DNA of 12,500 nucleotides from assembly GCA_015657535.1 (NCBI GenBank), contig JADHZB010000039.1:1-12500 (forward strand), read 5' to 3'. Below the pieces are notes generated by a model that had not been told where the DNA came from, searched no databases, and saw only the letters and a list, made by a program, of their open reading frames with translations. The translations under genes were made by a program, and so were the position numbers. Positions 1-7,675 of this stretch are shown piece by piece (position 1 is the stretch's first letter; each line of letters opens with the position of its first letter). The stretch is from Nephromyces sp. MM_2019 (lineage: Eukaryota; Apicomplexa; Aconoidasida; Nephromycida).

Positions 1-4
1 AATA

Positions 5-162
5 AGTTGTAGTAAACGGGAACGGAAGCAATTTTAGGTATGTGTCAAAGAGCTTCAACATATGTCCACTCTATTCGATATGTGCAATGCCTACTACCCC
101 CATATTGAATAACCAAATCAAATGATTTAAGTTTCTAAATACGAGGGGTTAACATGCACTCA
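5..162 (-). ncRNA. snR37: H/ACA snoRNA, snR37-like (LSU pseudouridine 2944 equivalent)
   Basis: Two-hairpin H/ACA RNA read on the minus strand. Hairpin 1: lower stem from 159-153 with 89-82 (GTGCATG with CATTGCAC, one bulge) and upper stem ACCCC (149-145) with GGGGT (100-96). Fourteen nt after the upper stem comes ATATCG (81-76), a hinge that misses the ANANNA H box only at its last base. Hairpin 2: lower stem AGTGGAC (70-64) with GTTTACT (17-11, two G-U pairs), upper stem GAAGC (56-52) with GCTTC (29-25), then exactly 14 nt to ACA (10-8) and 3 more nt. Its right guide CGTTCCC is complementary to GGGAACG of the large rRNA. This places the U of GGGAACG-U-G-AGC in the pocket, the site modified by yeast snR37. 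The left guide pairs over only 3 nt. Identity is inferred from this target; hairpin 1 has no target I recognise. Confidence 0.62.
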
Positions 163-407
163 GGGCTAGTTATATATTAAAACATATGTGTATTTATTTA
201 GAAATATTAGGGTATATATCATTTAGAGATGTCACCAATTTACTTCTAAACTATTCTCATTATCTCAGCAACCCAAGAATGTATTCTTGTATTGTGTGAA
301 TACATATCTGATATAGCTGAATGTAATGTATACACATAAATTTTTATATACATAATATAATAATATGTATGTATATTTACTACTTTATATGTAAAATAAG
401 TGTGTTT

Positions 408-494
408 GCCTATCAGAAGTATAAATATAGATTTCTGCATAATGACAAATATTGCCTTCAGTACAGGTCTGTATTATATCTCATCTTGTGGGCA
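408..494 (-). ncRNA. SNORD25: C/D box snoRNA, U25/snR56-like (SSU G1428 equivalent)
   Basis: Minus-strand C/D RNA. Box C is AAGATGA (487-481, one base from RUGAUGA), box D' CTGA (461-458) and box D CTGA (416-413), with 75 nt from C to D. The guide before D' reads ACAGACCTGT (472-463) plus one nucleotide, and is complementary over 10 nt to the conserved small-rRNA sequence ACAGGUCUGU. The fifth nucleotide from D' pairs with the first G of ACAGGU, the Gm site guided by human U25 and yeast snR56; from memory, human U25 carries the same guide followed by CTGA. Flanking TGCC and GGCA can close a short terminal stem. C' is degenerate. The RNA lies about 0.5 kb past the RPL5 stop codon on the same strand. 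Confidence 0.83.
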
Positions 495-527
495 GATAAA
501 TAATATGTATGTTTCGACATAAATATA

Positions 528-622
528 ACACATCAGAACATCTGAATACTTTATAATGTGATCGATCATGAATGATCAGATGCAAATTACCCATAAAGTT
601 ATTTTTCATCATGATTCTGCGT
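528..622 (-). ncRNA. SNORD16: C/D box snoRNA, U16/snR87-like (SSU A436 equivalent)
   Basis: Minus-strand C/D RNA with a perfect box C ATGATGA (612-606), D' CTGA (579-576), a C'-like TGATCGA close after D', and D CTGA (536-533); C to D spans 80 nt. The guide before D' is TGGGTAATTTGC (593-582), complementary over 12 nt to the universally conserved small-rRNA sequence GCAAAUUACCCA. The fifth-nucleotide rule selects the first A after GC, the methylation site of human U16 and yeast snR87. The flanks offer a terminal stem, CGCA with TGTG (one G-U) and AAATA with TATTT, separated by a small internal loop. It sits about 45 nt from the U25-like RNA on the same strand, so the two may be processed from one precursor. 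The guide before D matches nothing I recognise. Confidence 0.8.
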
Positions 623-658
623 ATTTAAATCATGTATGTGTATGTAAAATGTATGTGT

Positions 659-696
659 GTTTGAATTGGAATTCTTAAATAAATTCCAATACAAAC
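659..696 (-). other. Long perfect-arm hairpin between RPL5 and the C/D snoRNAs
   Basis: Arms 665-673 and 682-690 are a perfect 9-bp inverted repeat (ATTGGAATT/AATTCCAAT). They are extended, after a single mismatch on each side, by a further 5 bp (659-663 with 692-696), and the loop is 8 nt. It lies between the RPL5 stop codon and the U16-like snoRNA. In a common minus-strand transcript it would form a stable stem-loop. A role in cleaving the snoRNA precursor (RNase III type) is inference only. Confidence 0.45.
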
Positions 697-935
697 TCAC
701 AATTTTTATGTCAATTATACTTGAGATAATTACATGATTGTGTGAAGATCTCAATGGGTATTGACTATATTTGTATATACTATAGGATATATATTCATAT
801 ATATATATATATACACATAATATGTATATTCTATTTGATACATATAAAGAACAAACAAACAAACAATTATTTTCAGATAGTAAAAGCATTAAGTTAGTAG
901 GGGTTGTTGTAGTTGTTGGAAAATTGAAAATAAAA

Positions 936-941
936 TTTATT
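936..941 (-). terminator. Candidate polyadenylation signal of RPL5
   Basis: The minus strand reads AATAAA, 16 nt past the RPL5 TAA stop, in a T-rich context. Its position suits a short 3' untranslated region, but the hexamer is expected often by chance in DNA this AT-rich. Confidence 0.35.
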
Positions 942-957
942 AAAATGATGACATATA

Positions 958-3119
958 TTATTCGGCGGCTGAGGTTGCCTCTAATTCTTCTTGAATTTTC
1001 ATCATCTATAATATAAATAAGAATGTAATTATGAATAAACTTAATTGTTTATATGTAAAAACTATATTTAAACATGTAAAAACTAGAATCTTAGAATATA
1101 TTTATTATATGAAATTTACACCAAGGTCGCACAGTTTGTACTTCTATAACAAAAACCATATACTAAAGATAAGTATACACACTTTGCGTCCCTTCCCCAT
1201 ACAAAAAAATTTCAAACAGTGACATACCTTTTGGGTAACTCTTTCTTTTCTTTGTTCGCCAGTCAATTTCTTGAAGCGTACGTATGATCCCTTGGAAGTT
1301 TTGATAACATTTCCTTCCTTTGTGGGAGTCCATTTTACTTTCTTGGCCGATTTAGATTCAGGGTTTGCCCTAATCATTTTGTGGCAATCTCCATACATCT
1401 TTTCAATAGTGTCTGGTTCAATGTTGTGCTTAATATAGTGGCTGAAATGTTGTTGATATTTATCAGGGTCTTCATCTTGTAGGCTCTTCATATAATCAGC
1501 TACGTGTGTACCAAAGATTCTGGCTCTGAGTGCTTCTGCACCTTCGTCATCTTTAGAACCGAAGAATTTTGAAGGACTGTGTGGGATATGTAAACCACCG
1601 TCACATGCACCTTTCATTGCTCCGAATACACGATTTCCTATATTAAGAATGTTATGGATATTGTGGGATTTGCTTATAATAGTGTATGTACATTATACAA
1701 TAATATATATATATATATACATATATATATCAGATTTGGTAAGCAATTGCAATTCATGGAAAATCTGCAAATCGGGTTGATATCATCATTGAATTAATTA
1801 TAGTTACATCTAATTATATGGTTACGAACGTTTTGTGTATATTTAAAATCCACAAACACAATTTCTATTTTTGTAGAAATTCCCTATGTATGTAAATGTA
1901 TATGCAATTTTCTTTCGAAATATATACCACAGTCATCTATCTGAATACCTTCCGCCCCGATTAAAATACACAAAAGAGTATATACCTTTAGTAGTTCTGA
2001 TGATACCAACATCTAAGAAACATTTGAAGGGTCTACGTTCATCATAGTCTTCCTCGACATGATACTCTGCACCAGTGGCTTCTTCAGCACCTTTAAATTC
2101 TTGATCCATTCCCAATTTTTGGAGAAGGCGTCGGGCCAACAAGAGGCCTGTGGCATAACAGGCTGAGTAGTTGGTCAAACCAACAGGCACACCATAGTTT
2201 GTTAGCTCAGAGGAATCAGCGGAACATACCACAAAATCACCGTTGAGTGTAGCATAGATTACTTGACAGATAACCTTTGAATTAGTTATCCTAACTACAA
2301 ATCGATATTTCTTTGTGTTGTATTTATTCTTATCCTGTGAAATCAATATTCGACGTCTTCTATAATTTGTTTTACCATCTGTACATAAATTTAAGAGTAA
2401 AAGGTAATTATATGTATATAAATACTATTAATTATTTATGTATATAAGTGTCGAAAGAATTACTTAATATTTATACATACTACCTATTGTATATGACTCT
2501 GTATATAAAAATATGTCAATTATATGTGCTCTATGTGTAAAGACGAGTACAATTGTATTAAGTAATGCAAAAATGTTCGATAAATTTTTGTATAGTATTG
2601 TCCCATAGGACAGGTCGAGTGGTGATTTGACGAAAATATATACAAACACCCTCGGTTTTAAAAATGGGATAATATTACTCTTCCGGTATACGACAACTCA
2701 TAAAATACAAGATTGGTTTAACAAGCGTTTTTTAACCGGAAATAATTGATTATGTATATACGAGCATGCTTCTTTATCAAAATGATGCTCTATATATCGT
2801 CTATGTTCTTACATGTTCTATTTCTCGATATGTATAGATGAATATTTTAGTGTATCTATGAGAAGTGTGTGATGAGATTATACTCAGTGATCAAGTGTGT
2901 GAGCAATCAATTTATTAAGAATTTCTGTGTGTTTGAGTATTAAAAATAGGAGTAATGGGAATGCCATAAGGAAAAATTTATCTCTATAGACGCATCTCCG
3001 TATATATACAAGAATATGCATATATATTATTAGTGTAAATGTATACCTCTTCTCCTCCTCATCTTAACTTGGTAGCGTTTAAAATACGCTTTGTTTTTAA
3101 CGACTTTAACGAACGTCAT
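958..3119 (-). CDS. RPL5: 60S ribosomal protein L5 (uL18), four exons
   Basis: Exons on the minus strand are 3119-3047, 2378-1986, 1637-1228 and 1005-958. They join without frame conflict (intron phases 1, 1, 0) into 307 aa, close to the usual ~300. The protein starts [19 protein letters not shown], the family N terminus. It continues through [35 protein letters not shown] and [11 protein letters not shown], then [12 protein letters not shown] across the third exon, and ends in a basic/acidic tail, [10 protein letters not shown]. uL18 binds 5S rRNA and, with uL5, forms the 5S RNP of the large subunit. Donors are GTATAC, GTATAT and GTATGT; acceptors end TACAG, TATAG and TATAG. Intron 1 (668 nt) and intron 2 (348 nt) each hold a guide snoRNA. 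Intron 3 is 222 nt, with no recognised RNA. The gene diverges from RPL7A. Confidence 0.95.
1726..1795 (-). ncRNA. Intronic C/D box snoRNA in RPL5 intron 2
   Basis: On the host strand, box C ATGATGA (1789-1783) and box D CTGA (1733-1730) are 60 nt apart. The guide directly before D reads TGCTTACCAAAT (1745-1734), complementary over 12 nt to AUUUGGUAAGCA, a conserved large-rRNA sequence. The fifth-nucleotide rule points to the first G of UUUGG, about seven nt upstream of the adenine methylated by U38/snR61. I know of no yeast methylation there, so the target nucleotide may be lineage-specific. Box D lies about 90 nt from the 3' splice site, a usual arrangement for intronic snoRNAs. The terminal stem is weak and AT-only, and D' (possibly CAGA) is degenerate. 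Confidence 0.7.
2596..2745 (-). ncRNA. snR42: Intronic H/ACA snoRNA in RPL5 intron 1, snR42-like (LSU pseudouridine 2975 equivalent)
   Basis: Two hairpins on the host strand. Hairpin 1: lower stem TTCCGGT (2741-2735) with ACCGGA (2687-2682), and upper stem CTTGTTAAA with TTTTATGAG (one mismatch, G-U pairs). Fifteen nt later comes a perfect H box AGAGTA (2681-2676). Hairpin 2: lower stem CCCAT with ATGGG (2606-2602), and an upper stem of about 12 bp with two bulges (2654-2643 with 2629-2616). Fourteen nt later comes ACA (2601-2599), then 3 nt. Hairpin 2 guides fit the large-rRNA segment GACAGGU-U-A-GUUUUA, with 7 bp on one side and 6 bp on the other. That puts yeast U2975, the snR42 site, in the pocket. 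Hairpin 1 has no target I recognise. Confidence 0.8.
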
Positions 3120-3122
3120 TTT

Positions 3123-3149
3123 TGTTAAAAATTTAAAAATATTTTAACA
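3123..3149 (-). repeat. AT-rich inverted repeat just before the RPL5 start codon
   Basis: TGTTAAAA (3123-3130) and TTTTAACA (3142-3149) are perfect 8-bp arms around an 11-nt AT-only spacer, ending three nucleotides from the RPL5 ATG. If transcribed, the leader could fold here. Chance is quite possible in such AT-rich sequence. Confidence 0.5.
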
Positions 3150-3184
3150 AGAAAATGTCAAAACGTCAAATTTTAAGAAAGAGG

Positions 3185-3425
3185 TAATCCTCTGTAAAAA
3201 TATGTGAAGGAAAGAAGAAAGTGAAGTGAGAAATAATATGTGTTAGTGTATATTTTACCCTCTACAAGAAGTGTAAAGGAAAGAAGAAAAACTGGTGTGT
3301 GTATGTGAGAGTGTAATCCTTTATAAAAAATGTAAAGGAAAGAAGAAAATGTGAAAAGTATGTGAGTATGTGAGTGTGAAATGTAATTTTATGTAATATG
3401 TGAAGGAAGAAGAAAAATGTAAGAT
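3185..3425. repeat. Degenerate 59-69 bp direct repeats upstream of RPL5
   Basis: The 14-mer AAGGAAAGAAGAAA occurs exactly at 3207-3220, 3276-3289 and 3335-3348, with a degenerate fourth copy at 3403-3416. Starts are 69, 59 and 68 bp apart. Each is preceded by a related TAATCCTnTnTAAAAA-like block and a T/G-rich stretch, so the repeated unit is longer than the core. The array begins about 70 bp upstream of the RPL5 ATG; in RPL5 sense it is a TTTCTTCTTTCCTT pyrimidine motif. Confidence 0.65.
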
Positions 3426-4851
3426 GTTGGGGACTGAAGAAAAAATGCTATGTGTGTGTGTGTATGCTATTGTGCTTTTATATCTATACATATAAATATG
3501 TGCTTATGTATATAGGAAGAAGGTTTTTTATGTGCGTGTATGAAGAACGTGTGTCAAGAGAATATGAATTATACCTATGTATGTGTGCGCATAAAATGTA
3601 AAGTATGTGAGAAGAAAATGGGTGTGTGTGTCTGAAGAATGTAGTCAGTCATATATTGTGTGTGCGTGGGAAGAAAGTAATTGCAGTATTTTGTGTGTGT
3701 GTGAAAGGAGTCCAAATTGTGTGTGTAAAGTTTTTCTTTAATCGAGTGTAACTGTTTGTGTGAATTGTTAGTTAGCTTCGAGTAGAAAAGAATAAAGATA
3801 AAAGCTTATGCGTTTGCAAAGTGTATGAATGTGTGCTCGTGTTTGTATAACACTATAACACCTTGAGCTGTTCAATCTGTTAAACAAAATCATATAAAAA
3901 AACACACTTTCACAAGTGTGTCAATTGACTTGATTAGTATAAGTGTGTAGATTATTTGTGTTGCTTGTTGCATGGTGCACATATGTATGTGGGTAAAAAG
4001 ATCTCGGGAGAAGAATAGACTCTATGTTTATAGATAACGCACAAGTGTGTTAGTGTGTAGGTTTTGTATATAATTTCTCCAACAAACATAAGCTTGATGT
4101 TCCTAAAATACTATACAATTTCACATAATTTGTATAAATTTAGACACTCAAATAGAGAATCATATACTCACACATACAAAATAATATTAGATTAAAACGA
4201 GACTACAACTCTTAAGTGATGTAACTGTTTTATAAAGCATGTAGGACACACCCCCACACACACACACTCAATTATAATTATAACTTACATCCGAAACATA
4301 CACATACTCACACCCCACAAACATACATAGACTTAGGCACAAGCTATGTACTTGTACATATATATATATATAGATATGCATAACCTACACACAGAAAAAC
4401 ACAAACAATCACATACACATACATAACACACACACCTATAACACACCCTCACACATAATACATACACACAAGCAATAAATAGGTCCTATCTTTCAACCTT
4501 GACTCGCACACAAATACATCTACATCTCCTAATCTTCTTCATATCTATACACGAACTCAATCTTCTTCTCCCTCCCCCCCCTCTCACATTCCCCTGACAT
4601 ACACACACTTTTCTTATATATAAATAGATAGCATACACACACACACACACGCTCATCTTCCTCTCTTCTTTTTCTTGAGTACACATTTTTTGTATACAAA
4701 TTTCTAATTACAAATTTCAAATTACACTTCTTCTTTTTTGATGATTTTCTTGTCAACGGAAAAATTCATTTCTGTGAATTTGTTTAGTATTTAATTACCT
4801 CCTCCTCTTTTATATTTCTACACATCTTCATCTCTCCATTTCTCCAATAAA

Positions 4852-6861
4852 ATGGTAAATCCTTATATTTGTATATATTTTTATATTCGTACTCATTGGT
4901 ATATGCGTGTTGACCTTTTTACTTCTTTTTGTGTGTGTATGCTAACAAACTTCTTCTCTTTATTTCAATGATGAATGTAGTGTGTATATCAGCGTAATTT
5001 TTGTATATATACTATGTGTATATCTATATCTATAACACCCAATTACTTGTAAATGTGTATTTGATTTATCTAATATGCCCTGTTTATATGTGTTATGTAT
5101 GTGATGTGTATTTTATATATGATATGTTTTGTATATATGATGTGTATTGTATGTGTGATGAGTGTTGTATATATAATGTGTGTTGCGTATTTGTGAGGAA
5201 TAATGTCTCTTCTTTGCCTAAATATATACGTGTGTATATACACGCATATTAACACAATGAATATAACACCTCTTCTTGAAACAAGTTTGGAAAAATTTCA
5301 AAATATCTTTATGGTTTTGTATATCTCATTGATCACATTACCTATTTATCTTGACCTATTATGATGCTCTTTACCTTTCTATGATCACATTATAAACCTC
5401 CGCCTTTTACCCACCTTCTTATAAACACCCTAAATCCACCCATATATATACCACAACACACATTCACTCAACCCGCATCTAGATACACACACTCTTATTC
5501 ATAAACACATAATCTATAGGCCCCAACCACCAAAAAACCATCAAAGCGTTTACCTGCCAATCCTATGGCAAAGAAAACATCCCCACCTGCCAAAACGGCC
5601 AACAAATTTATTGAAAAAACTCCCCGAAATTTTGGCGTTGGTGGTGCCATCCAACCACAGAAGGACCTCCGTCGTTTTGTACGCTGGCCTAAATATATTC
5701 GTATGCAACGACAAAAACGAATTTTATTACAGCGTTTGAAGGTCCCCCCAGCTCTTAATCAATTCAATAACCCCCTTAATAAGAACCATGTATGTACTAT
5801 GTGTATGTGTGTGAGCTTGGGAATTGCTATATTGGGGCGGGTTAAAGATGTTTATATGTGATGAATAATCAGTCGTTTCACTTAAATATTATAACATTTT
5901 TTTTTATAGTATATCATATATATATGACACCCTTCACACCATCTAAATATTGAATATTGATAAACATTCACGGAATTTTTTTTTGTTTATACATGTATCC
6001 AAGCTTAGATATTCAATACACACATTATTTTTTCTATACACACATACATCTTTACTCTCTACGCATAGCACACATTTTAACACACCCATTTTACTTATTT
6101 TCATACATACATATACCACAATTATACATTATATTATAGGCTGCTCAATTGATTAAGTTATTGGATAAGTATAAGCCAGAAACACCTCAACAAAAGAGAA
6201 CACGTTTGACCGCAGAGGCAGAACAACAAGATGAGGGTGAAATGGCTCACAGTAAGAAACCTGTTTTATTGAAATATGGTTTAAATCATGTAACTGATTT
6301 AATTGAATTAAAGAAGGCCAAATTGGTTGTTATTGCACACGATGTTGACCCTATGGAATTGGTTATATGGTTACCTGCATTGTGTAGAAAGAAGGATGTA
6401 CCTTATTGCATTATCAAGGGAAAATCTAGGCTTGGAAAACTTGTACACAAGAAAAATACCTGTGTTGTTGCTGTTGATAACATCCGCAAAGAGGTGCGTA
6501 TGTGGGTGGGTGTAGGGATATGTGTGTGTGTTTAGGGAGGTGTATTTGGGTGTGTTTTCTATGATAGAGTATGTGTGAGCTGCTTCTAATATATATATAT
6601 ATATATTAGAATGTGTGTATATGTTTGTATATAATTAGATAACTGTATATATATATGAATCTAATACGTGTGTGTATGTATATATAGGACGCAAAGGAAT
6701 TTGAAACATTGTGTAAAAGTATTCGGTCATTCTTCAATGATGATACTACAATGAGAAGAAAATGGGGTGGTGGTATCATGGGTAGAAAATCCCAACACGC
6801 TACAGAAAAACAAGAGAAACAAAGGGCTATAGAGTTAGCTAAGAGAATGGGAAAAAATTAG
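4852..6861 (+). CDS. RPL7A: 60S ribosomal protein L7a (eL8), four coding exons
   Basis: Exons 4852-4854, 5520-5789, 6140-6493 and 6688-6861 join in phase 0 into 266 aa, the length of human RPL7A. The first coding exon is only ATG, followed at once by donor GTAAAT; the acceptor CTATAG resumes with GCC and gives an N terminus [16 protein letters not shown]. The Met codon at 5565 is in frame but would make a 250-aa protein lacking the usual basic tail. Family signatures are [39 protein letters not shown], the L7Ae core around residues 150-195 ([36 protein letters not shown]) and KWGGGIMG near the C terminus. eL8 is an L7Ae-type RNA-binding protein of the large subunit. Introns are 665, 350 and 194 nt, and no guide RNA was recognised in them. 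The short split-start exon is inferred; the rest is seen directly. Confidence 0.92.
5330..5392 (+). repeat. Repeated TGATCACATTA element in RPL7A intron 1
   Basis: TGATCACATTA occurs exactly at 5330-5340 and 5382-5392, 52 bp apart, in otherwise unrelated sequence. The second copy runs into TATAAAC, which recurs 29 bp later. In the four-exon gene model this is intronic, so it would be an intronic enhancer-like pair or chance; if transcription starts downstream, it would be promoter sequence. Confidence 0.35.
6584..6611. repeat. 28-bp perfect palindrome in RPL7A intron 3
   Basis: TTCTAAT and ATTAGAA flank a pure alternating AT core, giving a perfect palindrome. It could extrude as a cruciform or fold as an RNA hairpin within the intron. 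TA repeats are common in this window, but here the non-TA ends also match. Confidence 0.6.
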
Positions 6862-7351
6862 ATATTGATTAACTTTCTATACACACACACCTTCTCTATC
6901 TAATTTAAAGGATACTCATATCCTCTACCTGTTTTCCACACACACACACACTCTATGTGTTTTACCAACAATTCCTCTTCCTGATAATCCCTTCACCCCC
7001 TATCCAAATTTAAAAATTTTTTTTCTGAATGGGGGGAAATAATTAGGCCTATCTATAAACAAAATACACACAATTTTTTTTGGGTCTATTTTTATATATA
7101 TATATATATACAAGTATATAAACCTATCTACACACTTAAGTTTTAGGGATGTTTAAGTGATATATATTTATATATATATAGAAACTCAACCTACACACAA
7201 CTTCACAGACATATTTGTGGAATAAATTCGTAATATATTTCATTTTACAAACCAGATGAATATATACCCAGATTGATTAATTTGTGTATATATATATATA
7301 TATATATATATTAGGATAGCATACACATTTCATGTGTGTATAATTTCCTAT
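6862..7351 (+). other. RPL7A 3' region up to the snoRNA cluster
   Basis: There is no coding sequence. The first 100 bases after the stop are CA/CT-rich on the sense strand, then come T-runs, a G-run and several TA-dinucleotide tracts (for example 7289-7311). AATAAA at 7221-7226 is a candidate polyadenylation signal. The stretch ends at the snR34-like RNA, so the snoRNAs lie either on a longer read-through transcript or on their own unit. Confidence 0.4.
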
Positions 7352-7491
7352 AATACCGCTTCTTTGCCACAGATTTGTTCTATTTTGTGTGAGCAAAATC
7401 TTCTGCCAAAAGTCGCGAAAATTAACGACTAGCCAGGAACCTTTTTGTGATAATTAAATGATCAAAAGGGGCCGTAGCTAAGTCTACACAC
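7352..7491 (+). ncRNA. snR34: H/ACA snoRNA, snR34/U65-like (LSU pseudouridines 2826 and 2880 equivalents)
   Basis: A GC-richer island with two hairpins. Hairpin 1: lower stem CGC..CTTT (7357-7365) with AAAG..GCG (7409-7417), upper stem using AGA and TTTGTTC with GAGCAAA and TCT, then 14 nt to the H box AAATTA (7419-7424). Hairpin 2: lower stem GACTAGC (7427-7433) with GCTAAGTC (7477-7484, one bulge), upper stem CCTTTT (7440-7445) with AAAAGG (7464-7469), then ACA at 7486-7488, 15-16 nt later. Pocket 1 (TTGCCAC left, GCCA right) fits UGGC-U-U-GUGGCAG of the large rRNA, yeast position 2826. Pocket 2 (AGGAA left, GCCG right) fits CGGC-U-C-UUCCU, position 2880. Yeast snR34 and its homologue U65 guide this same pair of sites. 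Agreement of both pockets makes the assignment strong. Confidence 0.87.
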
Positions 7492-7532
7492 ATATTTTTA
7501 CATTTACACACATATATATACATATATTTATA

Positions 7533-7638
7533 CACACAATATTTTATGATGAATCCAATGGAGAAAAGGAAGTGCCGTCTGAACAAATTTATATTTGTAT
7601 GTTGATCAGCCTCCTATTCTGATTATATATCATGTGTG
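7533..7638 (+). ncRNA. C/D box snoRNA, orphan
   Basis: Box C ATGATGA (7546-7552), D' CTGA (7579-7582), a C'-like TGTTGAT (7600-7606) and D CTGA (7619-7622); 77 nt from C to D. CACACA (7533-7538) and TGTGTG (7633-7638) can close an outer stem, with ATAT/ATAT inside. The guides read GGAAGTGCCGT before D' and CAGCCTCCTATT before D. I could not match either confidently to conserved rRNA or spliceosomal RNA, so the target is unknown. The second conserved-looking, GC-richer interval of the cluster, it lies about 45 nt after the snR34-like RNA. Confidence 0.63.
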
Positions 7639-7675
7639 TAAAATAATTCACCTATTAATATTATATGTATATGTA

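Larger units (their letters stand above)
3120..4851. promoter_or_regulatory. Divergent intergenic region between RPL5 and RPL7A
   Basis: No gene or snoRNA was found in these 1.7 kb; both promoters and both 5' leaders should lie here. The plus strand is TG/GA-rich up to about 4060 and switches to CA/CT-rich from about 4240. Read in the sense direction of either gene, the upstream DNA is thus CA- and pyrimidine-rich. The last 50 bases before the RPL7A ATG are nearly pure pyrimidine plus A (repeated CTCC, CTTC, TCTC blocks), as expected of a ribosomal protein leader. No convincing TATA box was picked out against the background. Confidence 0.55.

Noticed and set aside
2..37. Short plus-strand basic reading frame ending TAG, as the tail of an upstream gene
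   Set aside because: Only 11 codons, no recognisable motif, and the segment is better explained as the 3' hairpin of the minus-strand H/ACA RNA.
1000..1005. ATGATG on the minus strand as a box C
   Set aside because: It is the start of the last RPL5 coding exon (Met-Met) and has no box D partner in the right place.
5001..5255. Tyr/Cys-rich and Ile/Thr/His-rich open frames on both strands
   Set aside because: TG/TA repeat sequence inside RPL7A intron 1; no protein signature.
5390..5426. Two TTATAAAC boxes as an RPL7A TATA promoter
   Set aside because: They fall inside intron 1 of the preferred gene model, and such strings are common in this AT-rich DNA.
5565..5567. ATG at 5565 as the RPL7A start
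   Set aside because: It is usable in frame, but it shortens the protein by 16 residues and ignores the in-frame upstream exon with good splice sites and a pyrimidine-rich leader. Kept as the fallback start.
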